This document shows, piece by piece, positions 15,308 to 26,409 of a DNA stretch of 64,000 bases. This DNA is from Cystobacter fuscus DSM 2262 (GTDB taxonomy: Bacteria; Myxococcota; Myxococcia; Myxococcales; Myxococcaceae). The stretch covers positions 1-64,000 of the forward strand of contig NZ_ANAH02000001.1 in NCBI RefSeq assembly GCF_000335475.2. Reading direction: 5' to 3'. How positions within the stretch are numbered: the stretch's first letter is position 1; each line of letters opens with the position of its first letter. The notes beneath the pieces were generated by a model, which saw only the letters and a program-made list of their open reading frames with translations, ran no database searches and was not told the DNA's origin. A program made the translations under genes and the position numbers.

Positions 15308-16348
15308 CTACGGCTCGTCCGGAGGATCCTCCGCCGGAGCGGGAGCGGCGCCGCCCGTCGTGGCGCCCTCGGGCTTGTTGCGCGGAATCCCGAAGCGATC
15401 CAGCGCGTCCGCGATGCCCTGCGGCTTGTCCGCGTCCGGCAGGAAGTTCTCCGGCGCCTGCAGCTTGGGATCCTTCCCGATTTCAGTCACGGCGGATTCC
15501 AGCACCATGCGCAGCTCGGCCAGACCGGCGGCGTCGTTGGCGGGCACGGAGATGCGGCCGTCGAGACGGACCTTGAGGACGACGGAGGTGGCGGCGTCCA
15601 CGAGCACCTCGCCGCTGAGCGACTGGGGGACGCGGTGCTCGAAGAAGGCCAGGCGGCGGCGGGTGGTGTCGTCGCGGCCACCCTTGGGCGTGGCGAGCGC
15701 GGGCAGCACGACGGGCTGGGTGCCCGTGTTGCCCTCGGGCCCCAGGCTCACCTGGTAGCGCCACGCGGTGCGGCCCTCATAGGTGACGGTGCCCTGGGCC
15801 GCCAGATGCAGCCGATCCCGGAAGAGCGCGTCCAGGTCGCGGATGGCGCCGGTGAGCTCGGAGCGCGTGCGCTCGGCCATGCCCCGGTCACGCAAGCGCT
15901 GCCGGAAGACGCCGTAGCGGTTGCGGGCGTACACCTTGCCCCCCACGCGCATCACTTCCAGGCCCTGGTCCCGACTGTTCTCCAGCACACCATGGAAGTC
16001 CCCGCCCACGCCGCCGGGGCCCGCGCGGAAGGTGCGCGTCTCGGTGAGCTTGTTCGAGCCGCTGTTCTGCGCCCCCGTCCACTCGGAGGTGATGGTGGCC
16101 GTGTAGGCGTGGGGCCCGAGCCGCTCGGTCACCTCGGCGGCATCCATGGAGAGGATGCGACGCGCCACCCGGGGGTTGTCCGCCACGTCCTGGGGGTTGA
16201 GCTTCTCGGCCGCCGAGGCCACCACCTTGGGGGGATCCTCGGGGGAGAAGATGCGCGCCTTGGCAGCGCGGTCGACTTCGTCCGGCCGGCACGCCGAGGC
16301 GGAGAGCGCCAGGACGGCGGCGAAGGCGGACGGGGAAAAACGGGTCAC
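15308..16348 (-). CDS. Putative lipoprotein, unknown function
   Basis: The GTG at 16348 with GGAGGA 5 nt upstream gives 346 aa. The start TRFSPSAFAAVLALSASAC is a lipoprotein signal peptide, with the modified Cys following Ser-Ala. The mature protein has strand-rich segments (AYTATITSEWTGAQNSGSNK, RTAWRYQVSLGPEG, VVLKVRLDGRISVPA) and ends in a Pro/Ala/Glu-rich tail (GAAPAPAEDPPDEP). The middle (VMRVGGKVYARNRYGVFRQR) resembles LolA/LppX-like outer-membrane lipoprotein folds, but I cannot confirm this. It is divergent from the DUF2058 gene with a 107-bp shared promoter region. Confidence 0.75.
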   Translation of the reverse strand: MTRFSPSAFAAVLALSASACRPDEVDRAAKARIFSPEDPPKVVASAAEKLNPQDVADNPRVARRILSMDAAEVTERLGPHAYTATITSEWTGAQNSGSNKLTETRTFRAGPGGVGGDFHGVLENSRDQGLEVMRVGGKVYARNRYGVFRQRLRDRGMAERTRSELTGAIRDLDALFRDRLHLAAQGTVTYEGRTAWRYQVSLGPEGNTGTQPVVLPALATPKGGRDDTTRRRLAFFEHRVPQSLSGEVLVDAATSVVLKVRLDGRISVPANDAAGLAELRMVLESAVTEIGKDPKLQAPENFLPDADKPQGIADALDRFGIPRNKPEGATTGGAAPAPAEDPPDEP

Positions 16349-16455
16349 GGGTCCTCCAACTTCCAGACGAGGGGGGTTGCCCAAATTACGAAGGAGGTAC
16401 AAGAGGGGCAAGGGACGGCTTTGCGCGCGGCAATGTACGAGATAGAAGGCGCCAT

Positions 16456-17301
16456 ATGCAGAACCTGCGTGACAAGCTCTTGAAGGCCGGCCTGGTCTCC
16501 GAGGACCAGGCGAAGAAGTCCGAAACCACGGCCCCGAAGGCCGCCCGTCCCCCGTCCGAGCCGTCGGCCCAGCGCTCGGGCCCGCCCCGAGGCGAGCGCG
16601 AGGAGCGCCCGCCGCGCGAGCACCGGGGACGTGACGAGCGTCCGCCCCGCCGCGAGGCTCCGGGAGGAGGAGGACGTCCCCAGGGCGCCGGGGGTCGGCC
16701 GCAGGGAGGCTTCCGTCCGCAGGGTGCCGGTGGTCGGCCGCAGGGAGGGCGTCCTCCCCAGGCGGAGGCGGTGAGCCGCCCCGTGCCCAAGCTGCCGCCC
16801 CTGCCGGGCTCCAAGGCCGCCCAGCGCATGGAGTCCAAGAAGCAGGTGGAGCAGGACAGGAAGCTGCGCGAGCTGGTCTACGGCGGGCAGGTGCCCGTGG
16901 ACGTCGGCGCCACCGTCTTCTACTTCATGACGCGCAAGGGGAAGCTGCGCCGCCTGGAGCTGACCGAGGCCCAGGCCAAGCAGCTCGAGGAAGGCATCCT
17001 CGGCGTGGTGGAGCGCCCCGAGCCGGCGCAGATCGAGCACTCGCTGGTGCCCGCGGCCGTGGCCGAGCAGATGTACGCCCTGTCGAAGAAGTCGGTGCGC
17101 TTCCTCAACCGCAAGGAGTCGCCCATCGGCTTCATGAGCGACGACCAGGTCAAGGAGCAGCAGGCGGCCGAGGCCCGGGGTGATGCGCCCGTGCCCGACG
17201 AGGACGACGAGCCGTCCGAGGCGTCCGCCTCCAACGACGCCGCGAGCGCCGCCCCCGAGGGCACCGCCCCCGAGGGCTCCAGCGAGCCCACGCCGTCCTG
17301 A
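16456..17301 (+). CDS. DUF2058 (YaiL-like) family protein
   Basis: The product is 281 aa. Residues 1-22 (MQNLRDKLLKAGLVSEDQAK) and 110-215 (KLRELVYGGQVPVDVGATVF, FMTRKGKLRRLELTEAQAKQ) match DUF2058, a nucleoprotein-associated family of about 180 aa. Between them is a 90-residue Arg/Gly/Pro-rich insert with repeated GGRPQG and RPPR units, like RNA-binding RGG tails. The C-terminus is an acidic Ala/Glu/Ser tail (DEDDEPSEASASND). The protein probably binds RNA or ribosomes, inferred from the RGG-like insert. The start has GAAGG about 9 nt upstream. Confidence 0.85.
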   Translation: MQNLRDKLLKAGLVSEDQAKKSETTAPKAARPPSEPSAQRSGPPRGEREERPPREHRGRDERPPRREAPGGGGRPQGAGGRPQGGFRPQGAGGRPQGGRPPQAEAVSRPVPKLPPLPGSKAAQRMESKKQVEQDRKLRELVYGGQVPVDVGATVFYFMTRKGKLRRLELTEAQAKQLEEGILGVVERPEPAQIEHSLVPAAVAEQMYALSKKSVRFLNRKESPIGFMSDDQVKEQQAAEARGDAPVPDEDDEPSEASASNDAASAAPEGTAPEGSSEPTPS

Positions 17302-17318
17302 GCCGCTGAAGCGGTACG

Positions 17319-17351
17319 CGCCCCGCGCCCCGAGCAGGGGGACGCGGGGCG
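17319..17351. terminator. Bidirectional hairpin between convergent genes
   Basis: CGCCCCGCG (17319-17327) and CGCGGGGCG (17343-17351) pair perfectly, with an inner CCCC/GGGG extension around a short loop. It is between the convergent DUF2058 and OmpA-fusion genes, so it could end both transcripts. No T-tract is seen. Confidence 0.6.
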
Positions 17352-17377
17352 TGGAGGACGCCTGGCTCAGGCGGGCA

Positions 17378-20300
17378 TCAGCGCGTCTGGCCGTCTCCGC
17401 CCTCGGCCACCCTCACGATGTTGAACTCGACACGGCGGTTGTTCTCCCGGCCCGCCTCCGTCTGGTTGGTGTCCACGGGCTGGCTCTCGCCATGGCCCAC
17501 CGCCTCCAGCCGCTCCCAGGCAATGCCTTCCCGCAGGAGGAAGGTGCGCACGTTGTCCGCGCGGCGCTGTGACAGGGCCCGGTTGCTGGCGTCATCGCCC
17601 CGGTCGTCCGTGTGCCCCTCCACTCGCAGCAGCTCCACCTGCGCGTGGGCCTTGAGCACCGACGCCACCTGCTTCAACAGATCGAAGGACCGCTCGAGGA
17701 TGACGTCCTCGCCCGTGGCGAAGTAGACCTTCTCCAGGATGACGATGCGCTTGGACTCCAGGCGCACCTTGGACGCGCCCTCGTCCGGGCAGCCATCCTC
17801 GTCCTTCACCCCATTGATGACCTCGGGCCGCAGGGGGCACGCGTCCCGCGCGTCGGCGACGCCATCCTCATCATTGTCCAGCTCGGGGCAGCCGTCCTCG
17901 TCCCGGAAGCCATCCGCATCCTCGGGCGCGGTGACGCACCGGTCCTGGTCATCCCCGAGCCCATCACCGTCCGCATCCGCCGGGGGAGCCACGTCCGGGC
18001 AGCCGTCGGAGTCCTGGACGCCATTCAGCGTCTCGGACTGGAGGGGGCACGCGTCCCGCGCGTCGGCGACGCCATCCCCATCCGTATCGGAGAGGGGAGC
18101 ACGAGGCGAGGGAGCACGCTCTCCAGGCTGTGCCCAGTCCAGGCCCGCGAGGAGACGGAAGCCGGGGGTGCCATAACCCCGCGAGAGGCCCGGACCACCG
18201 CCCACGTGCACCATCAGCCCGTCGCGCACGCGGTAGCGCACCGAGGCGAGCAGCTCCAGCGGCAACTCCTCGGAGTTCTGCTCGGCGAGTCCAAGCGCGC
18301 CCCCGAGCTGGGCCTGGACGGAGAACCGCTCGCCCACCGGCACCCGCGCGCCGAGCGCGAAGAGCAGTTCGTGGCCGGTGCGCAGGTTGCTCAATTGCTC
18401 GGTGCCCCGCAGGTGAGCCCCGAGGTTGGCGAGCACGCGCAGGCCACGCGCATCCGCCCACTCACCCACCACCTGGGGCTGCACGGCCAGCCCCGAGCCG
18501 CCCCGGAAGCCCTGCCCCCCCGCGGTGGGCAGCACCACGGGCACGGCGAGGCCCAGGTGCAGCGCGCCCGAGGAGAAGAGGTGCGCCTTGGGCACCAACC
18601 GCAGGTCCCCCAGGCCGCCACCGGTCACCCCTTGCGCGAAGGCCGGGGTGACGGCCGCGCCGCGTTGGGAGGCCTGGTACGTGAGGGGCAGGGCCACGCC
18701 CAGCTCCAACCGGTCCCACAGCGACAACGAGCCCATCACCTCCACCGTCACCTGGGTGGCCACCACGTTGTAGACGAACTGGCCCCGGCTCGAGTCGAGG
18801 AAGCCCAGCGGGTTGTTCGCGTAGCTGAGCGAGGTGCCCAGATGCCAGCCGAGGTGCCGGTCCACGCGGGCGCCATGTACGCCGAGGATGTCCGTGGCGC
18901 CAGGGCCGGGCTTGTAGCGCTGCACGTCGATGGACTGGGACAGCTCGGACGGCGCGAGGCTCTGGGCCTGCGCTGGCGCGGCGGACAGCGCGCCCAGCGC
19001 CACCAGTCCGGCCGAGTGAACCGCGCGCCGCGAGCGAACGCCCATTCCCAGCAGCAGCGTCGCCAGCCACACCAGGGGCGCGCCCCCGGCGGAGCTGCAA
19101 CCGCGACCGGCGACGAGATACTCGGGGCCCGAGCCCCCCATGTCTTCGCCGCCGGTGGGCGTGCCCGTGTGGGGCTCGTCGGGAGTCTTCACGGTGAAGG
19201 TGGAGCTCACCGGAGCACTCTCGCCCCGGGAATCGCGAGCCACGACGCGGACGGTCTGGGGCCCATCGGAGAGCCACGTGGGCTCCTGGCACGACCAGAC
19301 ACCGGTGGAGTCGGCCACGCTCGAGCACACCTCCGAACCATCCTCACGCCGCACGATGACCGTGGCTCCCGCATCGGCCTTGCCGGAGTAGGTGGGCGAG
19401 TGCTCCGAGAGGGTGGAACCGTCCGCCGGCGTGTCGAGCGCGGGCGTGTTGGGGATTCCCACGGGCACGGAGGTGGGACCGGGGGAAGCGTCCTTGTTCG
19501 GACGCGAGGGCGTATCCATCACGTCCGCCCCGAGCTTGCCCCCCGCGGTGATGAGGGCCTGATTGTCGATGCTCCCCTGGGCCTCGTCCTTCACCCTCGC
19601 CTCGAACGAAACGGTCGCCGACGCCATCCGGTTCATCTCTCCGCCCCTGGCCGCCGTGGCGCCCTGCCCCAGGTAGACGGTGAGGGTGGTGCCCTTCCAG
19701 AAGGCCGTGTCATCACCCGGGGCATCGGTCATGGGGCGCTCGTTCACCCGGATGGAGCCCGGGACGACTTGCAGCTGAGCGGGCAGCGTGTCCGTGAACG
19801 TCGTTCCCACCGAGACGTCATCGCCCCGGTTGGTGGTCGTGATGGTGTAGAGCAGGCGGTCGCCCGGCCGCGTCGTGCCATCGGTGCGCGAGAGGTTCTT
19901 CACCGTCTTGACGGTGTCCCGGAAGTCCGGACGCTGCGTGGAAATGGAGGCGATGAAGCCCCCCAGCCAGAAGGTGTCCTTCTCCTTGCCCACCAGCACC
20001 TCGGCCGTCTTGTCCCCGGGCGCCAGCGACACATCCACGATGTCCAGATCCAACCCCGACAGACTCCAGGCATTGCCCCGCAGGCGGGGCAGATCCCCCG
20101 GCTCACTCACCGGGTGGGCGATGGGCGTGCCGACACCGCCCGCCCGCGGCTGGTAGCTGCGTGAGCTGTTGAAGAAGTTGTCCGCCGGGTTGAGGGTGTT
20201 CTCCATCTTGACCCCGTTGAACTTGAACCAGTCCCCCACATCGGGCTCGTCTCCATCGAAGGCCACCACCCCCAGCTTCGCGTCGGTGGTCCCCTCCGGC

Positions 20301-21076
20301 ACGTAGAAGCCCTTGAGCTTGAGCGACACCTCCTTCGTCACGCCATCCAGTCCATCGAACAGCATCAGATGGCGCATCGGCTCGCTCTCCAGCTCATAGA
20401 AGACCACCATCCACCAGGCGCTGAACATGAACTCGGCGTTGAGGCCTCGCAGATCGATCGCGTCGACCCCCCCCAGCTGGTAGAGCCCCGAGCCGTGCTG
20501 GCGGATGAACGCCGTGATCTCCATCGAGGACTGGTATTGATAGTCCTGGGTGGCGAGCGAGACAGGGATTGACGCATCGTCGCGCAGCTCCAGGGGGAGC
20601 AGTTGCGAGGAGGGCGCGGTCCGGAAGGCCAATCGGGCCTCCCTGTCAGGCAATTGCTTCAGCGGATCCGCCGGAGTGGGCCACACCGTATTCGACCGGG
20701 TCGCCGCCCAGTAGACACGCGCGTAGGTCACCCTCGCGCCCTTGGGCAGCACGAGCTCGGCCTGGCTGCGCGCCTGCTCCGGGGACACGGACAGGTCGGC
20801 GTAGGCGCCCTGGCCATCCTCATCGAGGGTCCAGAAATAATCCGGAGACGTGTCGTCGTAATAACGGCACACGGGGCCCGTGCGGCCCACCAGCGGCGAC
20901 GGAGTCCCCTCCTTGCACCCCTGCGCGAGCGTGTTGCCAATGAGTGCGTAGCTGCCGTGCTGGTCGTACCAGTAACGGGGCTTGCGCTCGGGAGCCGGAG
21001 CTGCCGCCAGGGACGTACTGGCCAGCAGCAGCGAGGCCAGGGAGGACAACGAGGACTTCAAGGAAGGGAGTCGCAT
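17378..21076 (-). CDS. Surface/OmpA-family fusion protein with internal sorting signal
   Basis: The 1232-aa product reads as two secreted proteins in one frame. Part 1: signal peptide (residues 1-25, LASLLLASTSLAAA), a large beta-rich domain (26-375), a DUF11-like repeat (RTDGTTRPGDRLLYTITTTN), an Ig-like repeat (about 530-625) and a MYXO-CTERM-like tail, GRGCSSAGGAPLVWLATLLL with Cys660 and then RSRR. Part 2 begins at Met678: a second signal peptide ending AAPAQA, a porin-like beta barrel, calcium-binding thrombospondin-3 repeats (DTDGDGVADARDACPL and two more), and an OmpA peptidoglycan-binding domain (about 1115-1228) with EGHTDDRGDDASNRALSQRR. Each part alone has a normal family layout. 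It may be matured into two proteins by the sorting protease, or be a natural or erroneous loss of a stop codon. Confidence 0.85.
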   Translation of the reverse strand: MRLPSLKSSLSSLASLLLASTSLAAAPAPERKPRYWYDQHGSYALIGNTLAQGCKEGTPSPLVGRTGPVCRYYDDTSPDYFWTLDEDGQGAYADLSVSPEQARSQAELVLPKGARVTYARVYWAATRSNTVWPTPADPLKQLPDREARLAFRTAPSSQLLPLELRDDASIPVSLATQDYQYQSSMEITAFIRQHGSGLYQLGGVDAIDLRGLNAEFMFSAWWMVVFYELESEPMRHLMLFDGLDGVTKEVSLKLKGFYVPEGTTDAKLGVVAFDGDEPDVGDWFKFNGVKMENTLNPADNFFNSSRSYQPRAGGVGTPIAHPVSEPGDLPRLRGNAWSLSGLDLDIVDVSLAPGDKTAEVLVGKEKDTFWLGGFIASISTQRPDFRDTVKTVKNLSRTDGTTRPGDRLLYTITTTNRGDDVSVGTTFTDTLPAQLQVVPGSIRVNERPMTDAPGDDTAFWKGTTLTVYLGQGATAARGGEMNRMASATVSFEARVKDEAQGSIDNQALITAGGKLGADVMDTPSRPNKDASPGPTSVPVGIPNTPALDTPADGSTLSEHSPTYSGKADAGATVIVRREDGSEVCSSVADSTGVWSCQEPTWLSDGPQTVRVVARDSRGESAPVSSTFTVKTPDEPHTGTPTGGEDMGGSGPEYLVAGRGCSSAGGAPLVWLATLLLGMGVRSRRAVHSAGLVALGALSAAPAQAQSLAPSELSQSIDVQRYKPGPGATDILGVHGARVDRHLGWHLGTSLSYANNPLGFLDSSRGQFVYNVVATQVTVEVMGSLSLWDRLELGVALPLTYQASQRGAAVTPAFAQGVTGGGLGDLRLVPKAHLFSSGALHLGLAVPVVLPTAGGQGFRGGSGLAVQPQVVGEWADARGLRVLANLGAHLRGTEQLSNLRTGHELLFALGARVPVGERFSVQAQLGGALGLAEQNSEELPLELLASVRYRVRDGLMVHVGGGPGLSRGYGTPGFRLLAGLDWAQPGERAPSPRAPLSDTDGDGVADARDACPLQSETLNGVQDSDGCPDVAPPADADGDGLGDDQDRCVTAPEDADGFRDEDGCPELDNDEDGVADARDACPLRPEVINGVKDEDGCPDEGASKVRLESKRIVILEKVYFATGEDVILERSFDLLKQVASVLKAHAQVELLRVEGHTDDRGDDASNRALSQRRADNVRTFLLREGIAWERLEAVGHGESQPVDTNQTEAGRENNRRVEFNIVRVAEGGDGQTR

Positions 21077-21242
21077 GGCGCTCTCTGGGGTGAGGGGTCG
21101 TGAGTCCGGACCCGGAACCTCCGGCGTCCAGACAGGCACTACCCTGCCAGTCCCCCCTCTCCCCGACTGTGCGCGCCTTCACTCCCCGGATGTGAGGACT
21201 GTCACAGGCCCTCGGCCCCCTGGATGAGCGCTCGCGTCTCCC

Positions 21243-22553
21243 TCAGTTCTTCAGCCCTCCCGTGGGTCCGGACCGGGGCGGCTCCCCTGACGGGGAAGGG
21301 GTTCGCGCTTCATCGCCCATCTGGACGAAGCCGCAGATCATCCCGTCCTGGATGACCAGGGGCGTCGGGGAGATGGGCGCGGAGTCCTCACTCGCGTACT
21401 GCTCCTCGCACAAACCCATGAATCCCGCCGTGAGCGAGGGCTCCACGAGCGCGCTGGTGACCAGGAGCAACCCCTTGCGGGGCACCGCCGCCAGGAGCAC
21501 CTGGCTGTCGAGGCGCTCGTGCATGGCGCGCAGGAAGGGCGCGTCCAGCACCTTCTCCGCGGCGAAGTAGTGGCCCGACACGGCGAGCACCCGCTGGGGA
21601 CCCTCGCCCACCTCCTGGATCTCCACGGAGATGGCCTTCAGGTTCTCGAGCGCCTGGGCATGCAGCGCGTCCAGGTCCCCATCCCGGGAGCCGCCCCGCC
21701 TGAAGAGGGAGAACGAATTCGGCAGATCCTCCCCGTAGGCCACGAGCGGCACGTCGGCACGGGCCGGCGCGTCGAACAGGGGCCGGCAGAGCACCCGGTC
21801 GCGCACGCTCCAGTCCGAGGGCTTGAGCGTGAACAGCACGGGCCTGGGCTCGGTGGCCGCGAGGGACTGATCCTCCGCCATGCGCAGCAGCAGCACGAGG
21901 CTGTCGCGCTCCCCGTTCGTCAGGAACCGCTCGGCCTTGCCCACCACGTTGACGATCGCGGGCGACGCCCCCTCTGCTCCCCCGAGGCGGAAGGCGAAGG
22001 GCATCGTCGCCAGCTCCTGGGCCTCGGCCCACCGCCCGCCATGACGGGCCCGCAGGAGTTCTCCGGCTACCGCCGCCAGTTCGACGACGCGCGTCCAGTA
22101 GCCGGGCTCGTCCTCCTCCACGCCGGGCTGCTGGGCGTACTCCTCCTGCAGCGCCGACAGGACCCCCTCGTCCAGGGACGCCTCCCGTCCATGCGCCACC
22201 CGGTACGCGAGCTTGCGGAAGGCGTCTTCCGCGAGATCCTCCGGGGTGCCGATGGGGCCTTCGTACACGGAGACCGGCTCGTCGTTGATCTGCACCCGGC
22301 CCCCCGCCGAGGTCACCACGCTGCGCAGAAAGTCGGGCGGCGCTTCCGAGCAGACGTAGAGCACGTCCACCGGTCCCTCCTCGGACTCGATGGCCTGGCG
22401 CGCGTTGAGCACGCGGGTGAGGGCGAACAGGGTGGACACCTCCCGCTCCTGTTGGATCTCCGCGGCCGAGCGGTGATCCGTCTGCAGGAAGCCCTTGCGG
22501 CCCGTCGCTTCGTTCTGCGTGACGATGTCGATGCTGTCGAGGCTGCTGTACAT
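21243..22553 (-). CDS. Hypothetical protein of 436 aa
   Basis: The start ATG at 22553 precedes MYSSLDSIDIVTQNEATGRK. No signal peptide or membrane segment is visible. The protein is acidic, with helical stretches (AEIQQEREVSTLFALTRVLN, WTRVVELAAVAGELLRARHG) and a strand-rich second half (DSQVLLAAVPRKGLLLVTSA, PTPLVIQDGMICGFVQMGD). I do not recognise the family. It may be a cytoplasmic protein of a myxobacterial lineage. The following gene on the same strand is the OmpA fusion (166-bp gap), which probably has its own promoter. Confidence 0.8.
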   Translation of the reverse strand: MYSSLDSIDIVTQNEATGRKGFLQTDHRSAAEIQQEREVSTLFALTRVLNARQAIESEEGPVDVLYVCSEAPPDFLRSVVTSAGGRVQINDEPVSVYEGPIGTPEDLAEDAFRKLAYRVAHGREASLDEGVLSALQEEYAQQPGVEEDEPGYWTRVVELAAVAGELLRARHGGRWAEAQELATMPFAFRLGGAEGASPAIVNVVGKAERFLTNGERDSLVLLLRMAEDQSLAATEPRPVLFTLKPSDWSVRDRVLCRPLFDAPARADVPLVAYGEDLPNSFSLFRRGGSRDGDLDALHAQALENLKAISVEIQEVGEGPQRVLAVSGHYFAAEKVLDAPFLRAMHERLDSQVLLAAVPRKGLLLVTSALVEPSLTAGFMGLCEEQYASEDSAPISPTPLVIQDGMICGFVQMGDEARTPSPSGEPPRSGPTGGLKN

Positions 22554-22684
22554 GGTCTTTTTCGAGGGGCCGGGACCCTACCCGTTGCCCACTCCGAGCC
22601 TCCGAGCCGCGAGCGGCGGCGTGCGGTGTCGAACAGAGCCCCCCCGCGGCCCTACTGCCGGGCCACGGGGTGGCGAGTCCCGAC

Positions 22685-24127
<1,443 letters not shown>

Positions 24128-24269
24128 GAGGATGGGCTCCGGGTTCGATTCGTGAAACACGAGGCGCCCTCCCCTCTACACCACCCCGGGCCCCCATGGG
24201 CGTCCGCTCTGCTCCCGCCCGGCCGCTTCCCTCCCGGGCGTTCCTTCCCAGACACACTCCGGGTGGGAA

Positions 24270-25448
24270 TTAGCCGAATGCGTCATGGCCGGTAATGGCC
24301 TTGCCGAGCACCAACGTATGCACCTCGTGGGTGCCCTCGTAGGTGAAGACGCTCTCCAGGTTGAGCATGTGGCGGATGGGCGGGTAGGCATCCGTGACGC
24401 CGTTGGCGCCGTAGATGCTCCGGGCCGAGCGGGCGATGTCCAGCGCCACCTTCACGTTGTTGCGCTTGGCCAGGCTCACCATGATGGGCGTCAGCTTGCC
24501 CTCGTCCTTGAGCCGCGCCAGGCGCAGCGAGAGCAACTGCGCCTTGACGATCTCCTGCAGCATGTCCGCCAGCTTCTCCTGCGTGAGCTGGTAGGCGGCG
24601 ATGGGCTTGTCGAACTGCCCCCGGGTGAGCGCGTACTCCCGGGCCCCCTCGAAACAGGCGATGGCCGCGCCGGTGACGGAGAAGGCGATGCTCATCCGCG
24701 CGCTGTTCAGACACGACAGCGGCCCGCGCAACCCCTTCACCCCGGGCAGCACGTTGCGCTCGGGCACACGCACGTCCTGGAAGGACAACTCCCCCGTGGT
24801 GGACGCGCGCAGCGAGAACTTGCCCGGAATCTCCCGGGCGCCGAAGCCCGGCATCCCCTTCTCCACCAGGAAGCCGCGCACGGACTCCGCTCCCCCCTCG
24901 TCCGTCTTGGCCCACACGACGGCCACATCGGCGATGGTCGCGTTGGTGATCCACGCCTTGGAGCCGTTGAGGACCCACGTGTCCCCATCGCGGCGGGCCC
25001 GGGTGCGCATGCCGGCGGGATTGGAGCCGAAGTCCGCCTCGGTGAGGCCAAAGCAGCCGATGAGCTCTCCCCGGGCCATGGCGGGCAGGAAGCGCTGTTT
25101 CTGCTCCTCGCTCCCATAGGAGTGGATGGGGAACATGCACAGCGAGCCCTGCACGGAGGCGAAGGAGCGCAGCCCCGAGTCCCCCCGCTCCAGCTCCTGG
25201 AGGACGAGGCCCTGGCTGACGGCGTTCATCCCAGCGCAGCCATACCCCTGGAGGTTGGCGCCGAGCACGCCCAGCTCCGCCAGGCGCGGCACGAGGTGCG
25301 CGGGGAAGGTGCCCTCGCGGAAGTGCTGACCGATGATGGGGAGCACCTCGGTGTCGACGAAGCGGGCCATGGTGTCCCGGGCGGCCTTCTCCTCGTCGGA
25401 GAGCAGGTCATCCAGGCGCATCAGGTCGGTGATGTCCGCGCGGGGCAT
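24270..25448 (-). CDS. gcdH: Glutaryl-CoA dehydrogenase
   Basis: This is a 392-aa acyl-CoA dehydrogenase of the glutaryl-CoA type, which oxidises and decarboxylates glutaryl-CoA to crotonyl-CoA in lysine and tryptophan breakdown. Diagnostic segments are YGSEEQKQRFLPAMA, GCFGLTEADFGSNPAGM, WITNATIADVAVVWAKT and the end SVFTYEGTHEVHTLVLGKAI, where the Glu of YEGT is the catalytic base. The ATG at 25448 fits the family start; the frame above it overlaps the divergent SDR gene. Other short-chain acyl-CoA dehydrogenases are less similar at the YEGTHEVH end. Confidence 0.88.
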   Translation of the reverse strand: MPRADITDLMRLDDLLSDEEKAARDTMARFVDTEVLPIIGQHFREGTFPAHLVPRLAELGVLGANLQGYGCAGMNAVSQGLVLQELERGDSGLRSFASVQGSLCMFPIHSYGSEEQKQRFLPAMARGELIGCFGLTEADFGSNPAGMRTRARRDGDTWVLNGSKAWITNATIADVAVVWAKTDEGGAESVRGFLVEKGMPGFGAREIPGKFSLRASTTGELSFQDVRVPERNVLPGVKGLRGPLSCLNSARMSIAFSVTGAAIACFEGAREYALTRGQFDKPIAAYQLTQEKLADMLQEIVKAQLLSLRLARLKDEGKLTPIMVSLAKRNNVKVALDIARSARSIYGANGVTDAYPPIRHMLNLESVFTYEGTHEVHTLVLGKAITGHDAFG

Positions 25449-25533
25449 GGGCGTGTCCTCCCAGACAAGAGCCGAGGGGCTTGTATCACCGGACAGGGCC
25501 AGGGGGACCCGGGTCCGGGTATGGTTCGGCGCC

Positions 25534-26295
25534 ATGACGACATCCAAGAAGATAGCGGTGGTGACGGGCGCCAGCCGGGGCATCGGGCGGGCGCTGGTGC
25601 AGTCGTTCGTGAAGGAGGGCTACGAGGTGTGGGCGCTCGCGCGGGCGGTGGACGCGCTGGAGCAGCTCGCGCGCGAGTCCAATGGAGCGGTGCGCCCGCT
25701 GGCGATCGACGTGGCGGACGAAGCGGCGGTGATCGCCGCGAGCCAGCGCATCCGCGAGGCGGGCGCGCCCCGCGTGCTGGTGAACAACGCGGGCATCACC
25801 GTGTCGGCGCCCATCCAGAAGACGAGCATGGAGGACTTCCACCGGGTGATGGCAGTGAACGTGACGGCGCCCTTCCTCTTCTGCCGCGAGCTGTTGCCGG
25901 CGATGGCGGCGGCGGGCGGGGGCCGGATCATCAACATCGGCAGCATGGCGGCGACGCGGGGCGTGAAGTACACGTCGGCCTACTGCGCGTCGAAGCACGC
26001 GCTGCTCGGGCTCACGCGCTCGCTGGCGGCGGAGTGGGCGCGCAAGAACGTGACGGTGAACATCGTCAATCCGGGCTGGACGGAGACGGACATGCTCTCC
26101 AACGCCAAGGCCGCCATCAGCAAGACCACGGGCCGCTCGGAGCAGGAGGCCCACGCGGCGCTGGCGAACATGCACGCCATGGGACGCGTCATCCAGCCCG
26201 AGGAAGTCGCGGCGCTGTGCCTCTTCCTGGCCTCGGACGCGGCGGCCTCCATCACCGGCTCCGCCTACAACATCGACGCCGGCGAGGCGGGCTGA
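25534..26295 (+). CDS. SDR family oxidoreductase (FabG-like)
   Basis: The 253-aa product is a classical short-chain dehydrogenase. The NAD(P)-binding motif is VTGASRGIGRAL (residues 10-21), the NAG motif is in VLVNNAGIT, the catalytic Ser is in INIGSMAATRG, and the Tyr and Lys are in SAYCASKHALLG. PGWTETDML is the usual substrate-pocket loop. The substrate is unknown; 3-oxoacyl reduction or 3-hydroxyacyl-CoA oxidation are plausible. It is transcribed divergently from gcdH with 85 bp between starts, so shared regulation is possible. The ATG at 25534 lies within the shared region. Confidence 0.9.
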   Translation: MTTSKKIAVVTGASRGIGRALVQSFVKEGYEVWALARAVDALEQLARESNGAVRPLAIDVADEAAVIAASQRIREAGAPRVLVNNAGITVSAPIQKTSMEDFHRVMAVNVTAPFLFCRELLPAMAAAGGGRIINIGSMAATRGVKYTSAYCASKHALLGLTRSLAAEWARKNVTVNIVNPGWTETDMLSNAKAAISKTTGRSEQEAHAALANMHAMGRVIQPEEVAALCLFLASDAAASITGSAYNIDAGEAG

Positions 26296-26409
26296 GCGGC
26301 CTGTCAGGCACGCCCCAGCAACTCCATCAGTGCCCCGGCCTCCGGGTCCGGGGGACATCCCCGCCCCATGCCGTCCCGTCCCGGGCGGCCACCTGGAGAG
26401 GAAGTCCGC

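Noticed and set aside
17836-18076. Direct repeat of about 30 bp at 17836 and 18046
   Set aside because: It encodes two homologous thrombospondin-3 calcium repeats (ADARDACPL), so it needs no other explanation.
17612-20164. Plus-strand open frame of 850 codons
   Set aside because: It is antisense to the OmpA fusion gene, which has clear domains.
21130-21160. Possible sigma-54 promoter (TGGCA...GC) on the minus strand upstream of the OmpA fusion
   Set aside because: The GG and GC elements are 11 rather than 12 bp apart, so the required spacing fails.
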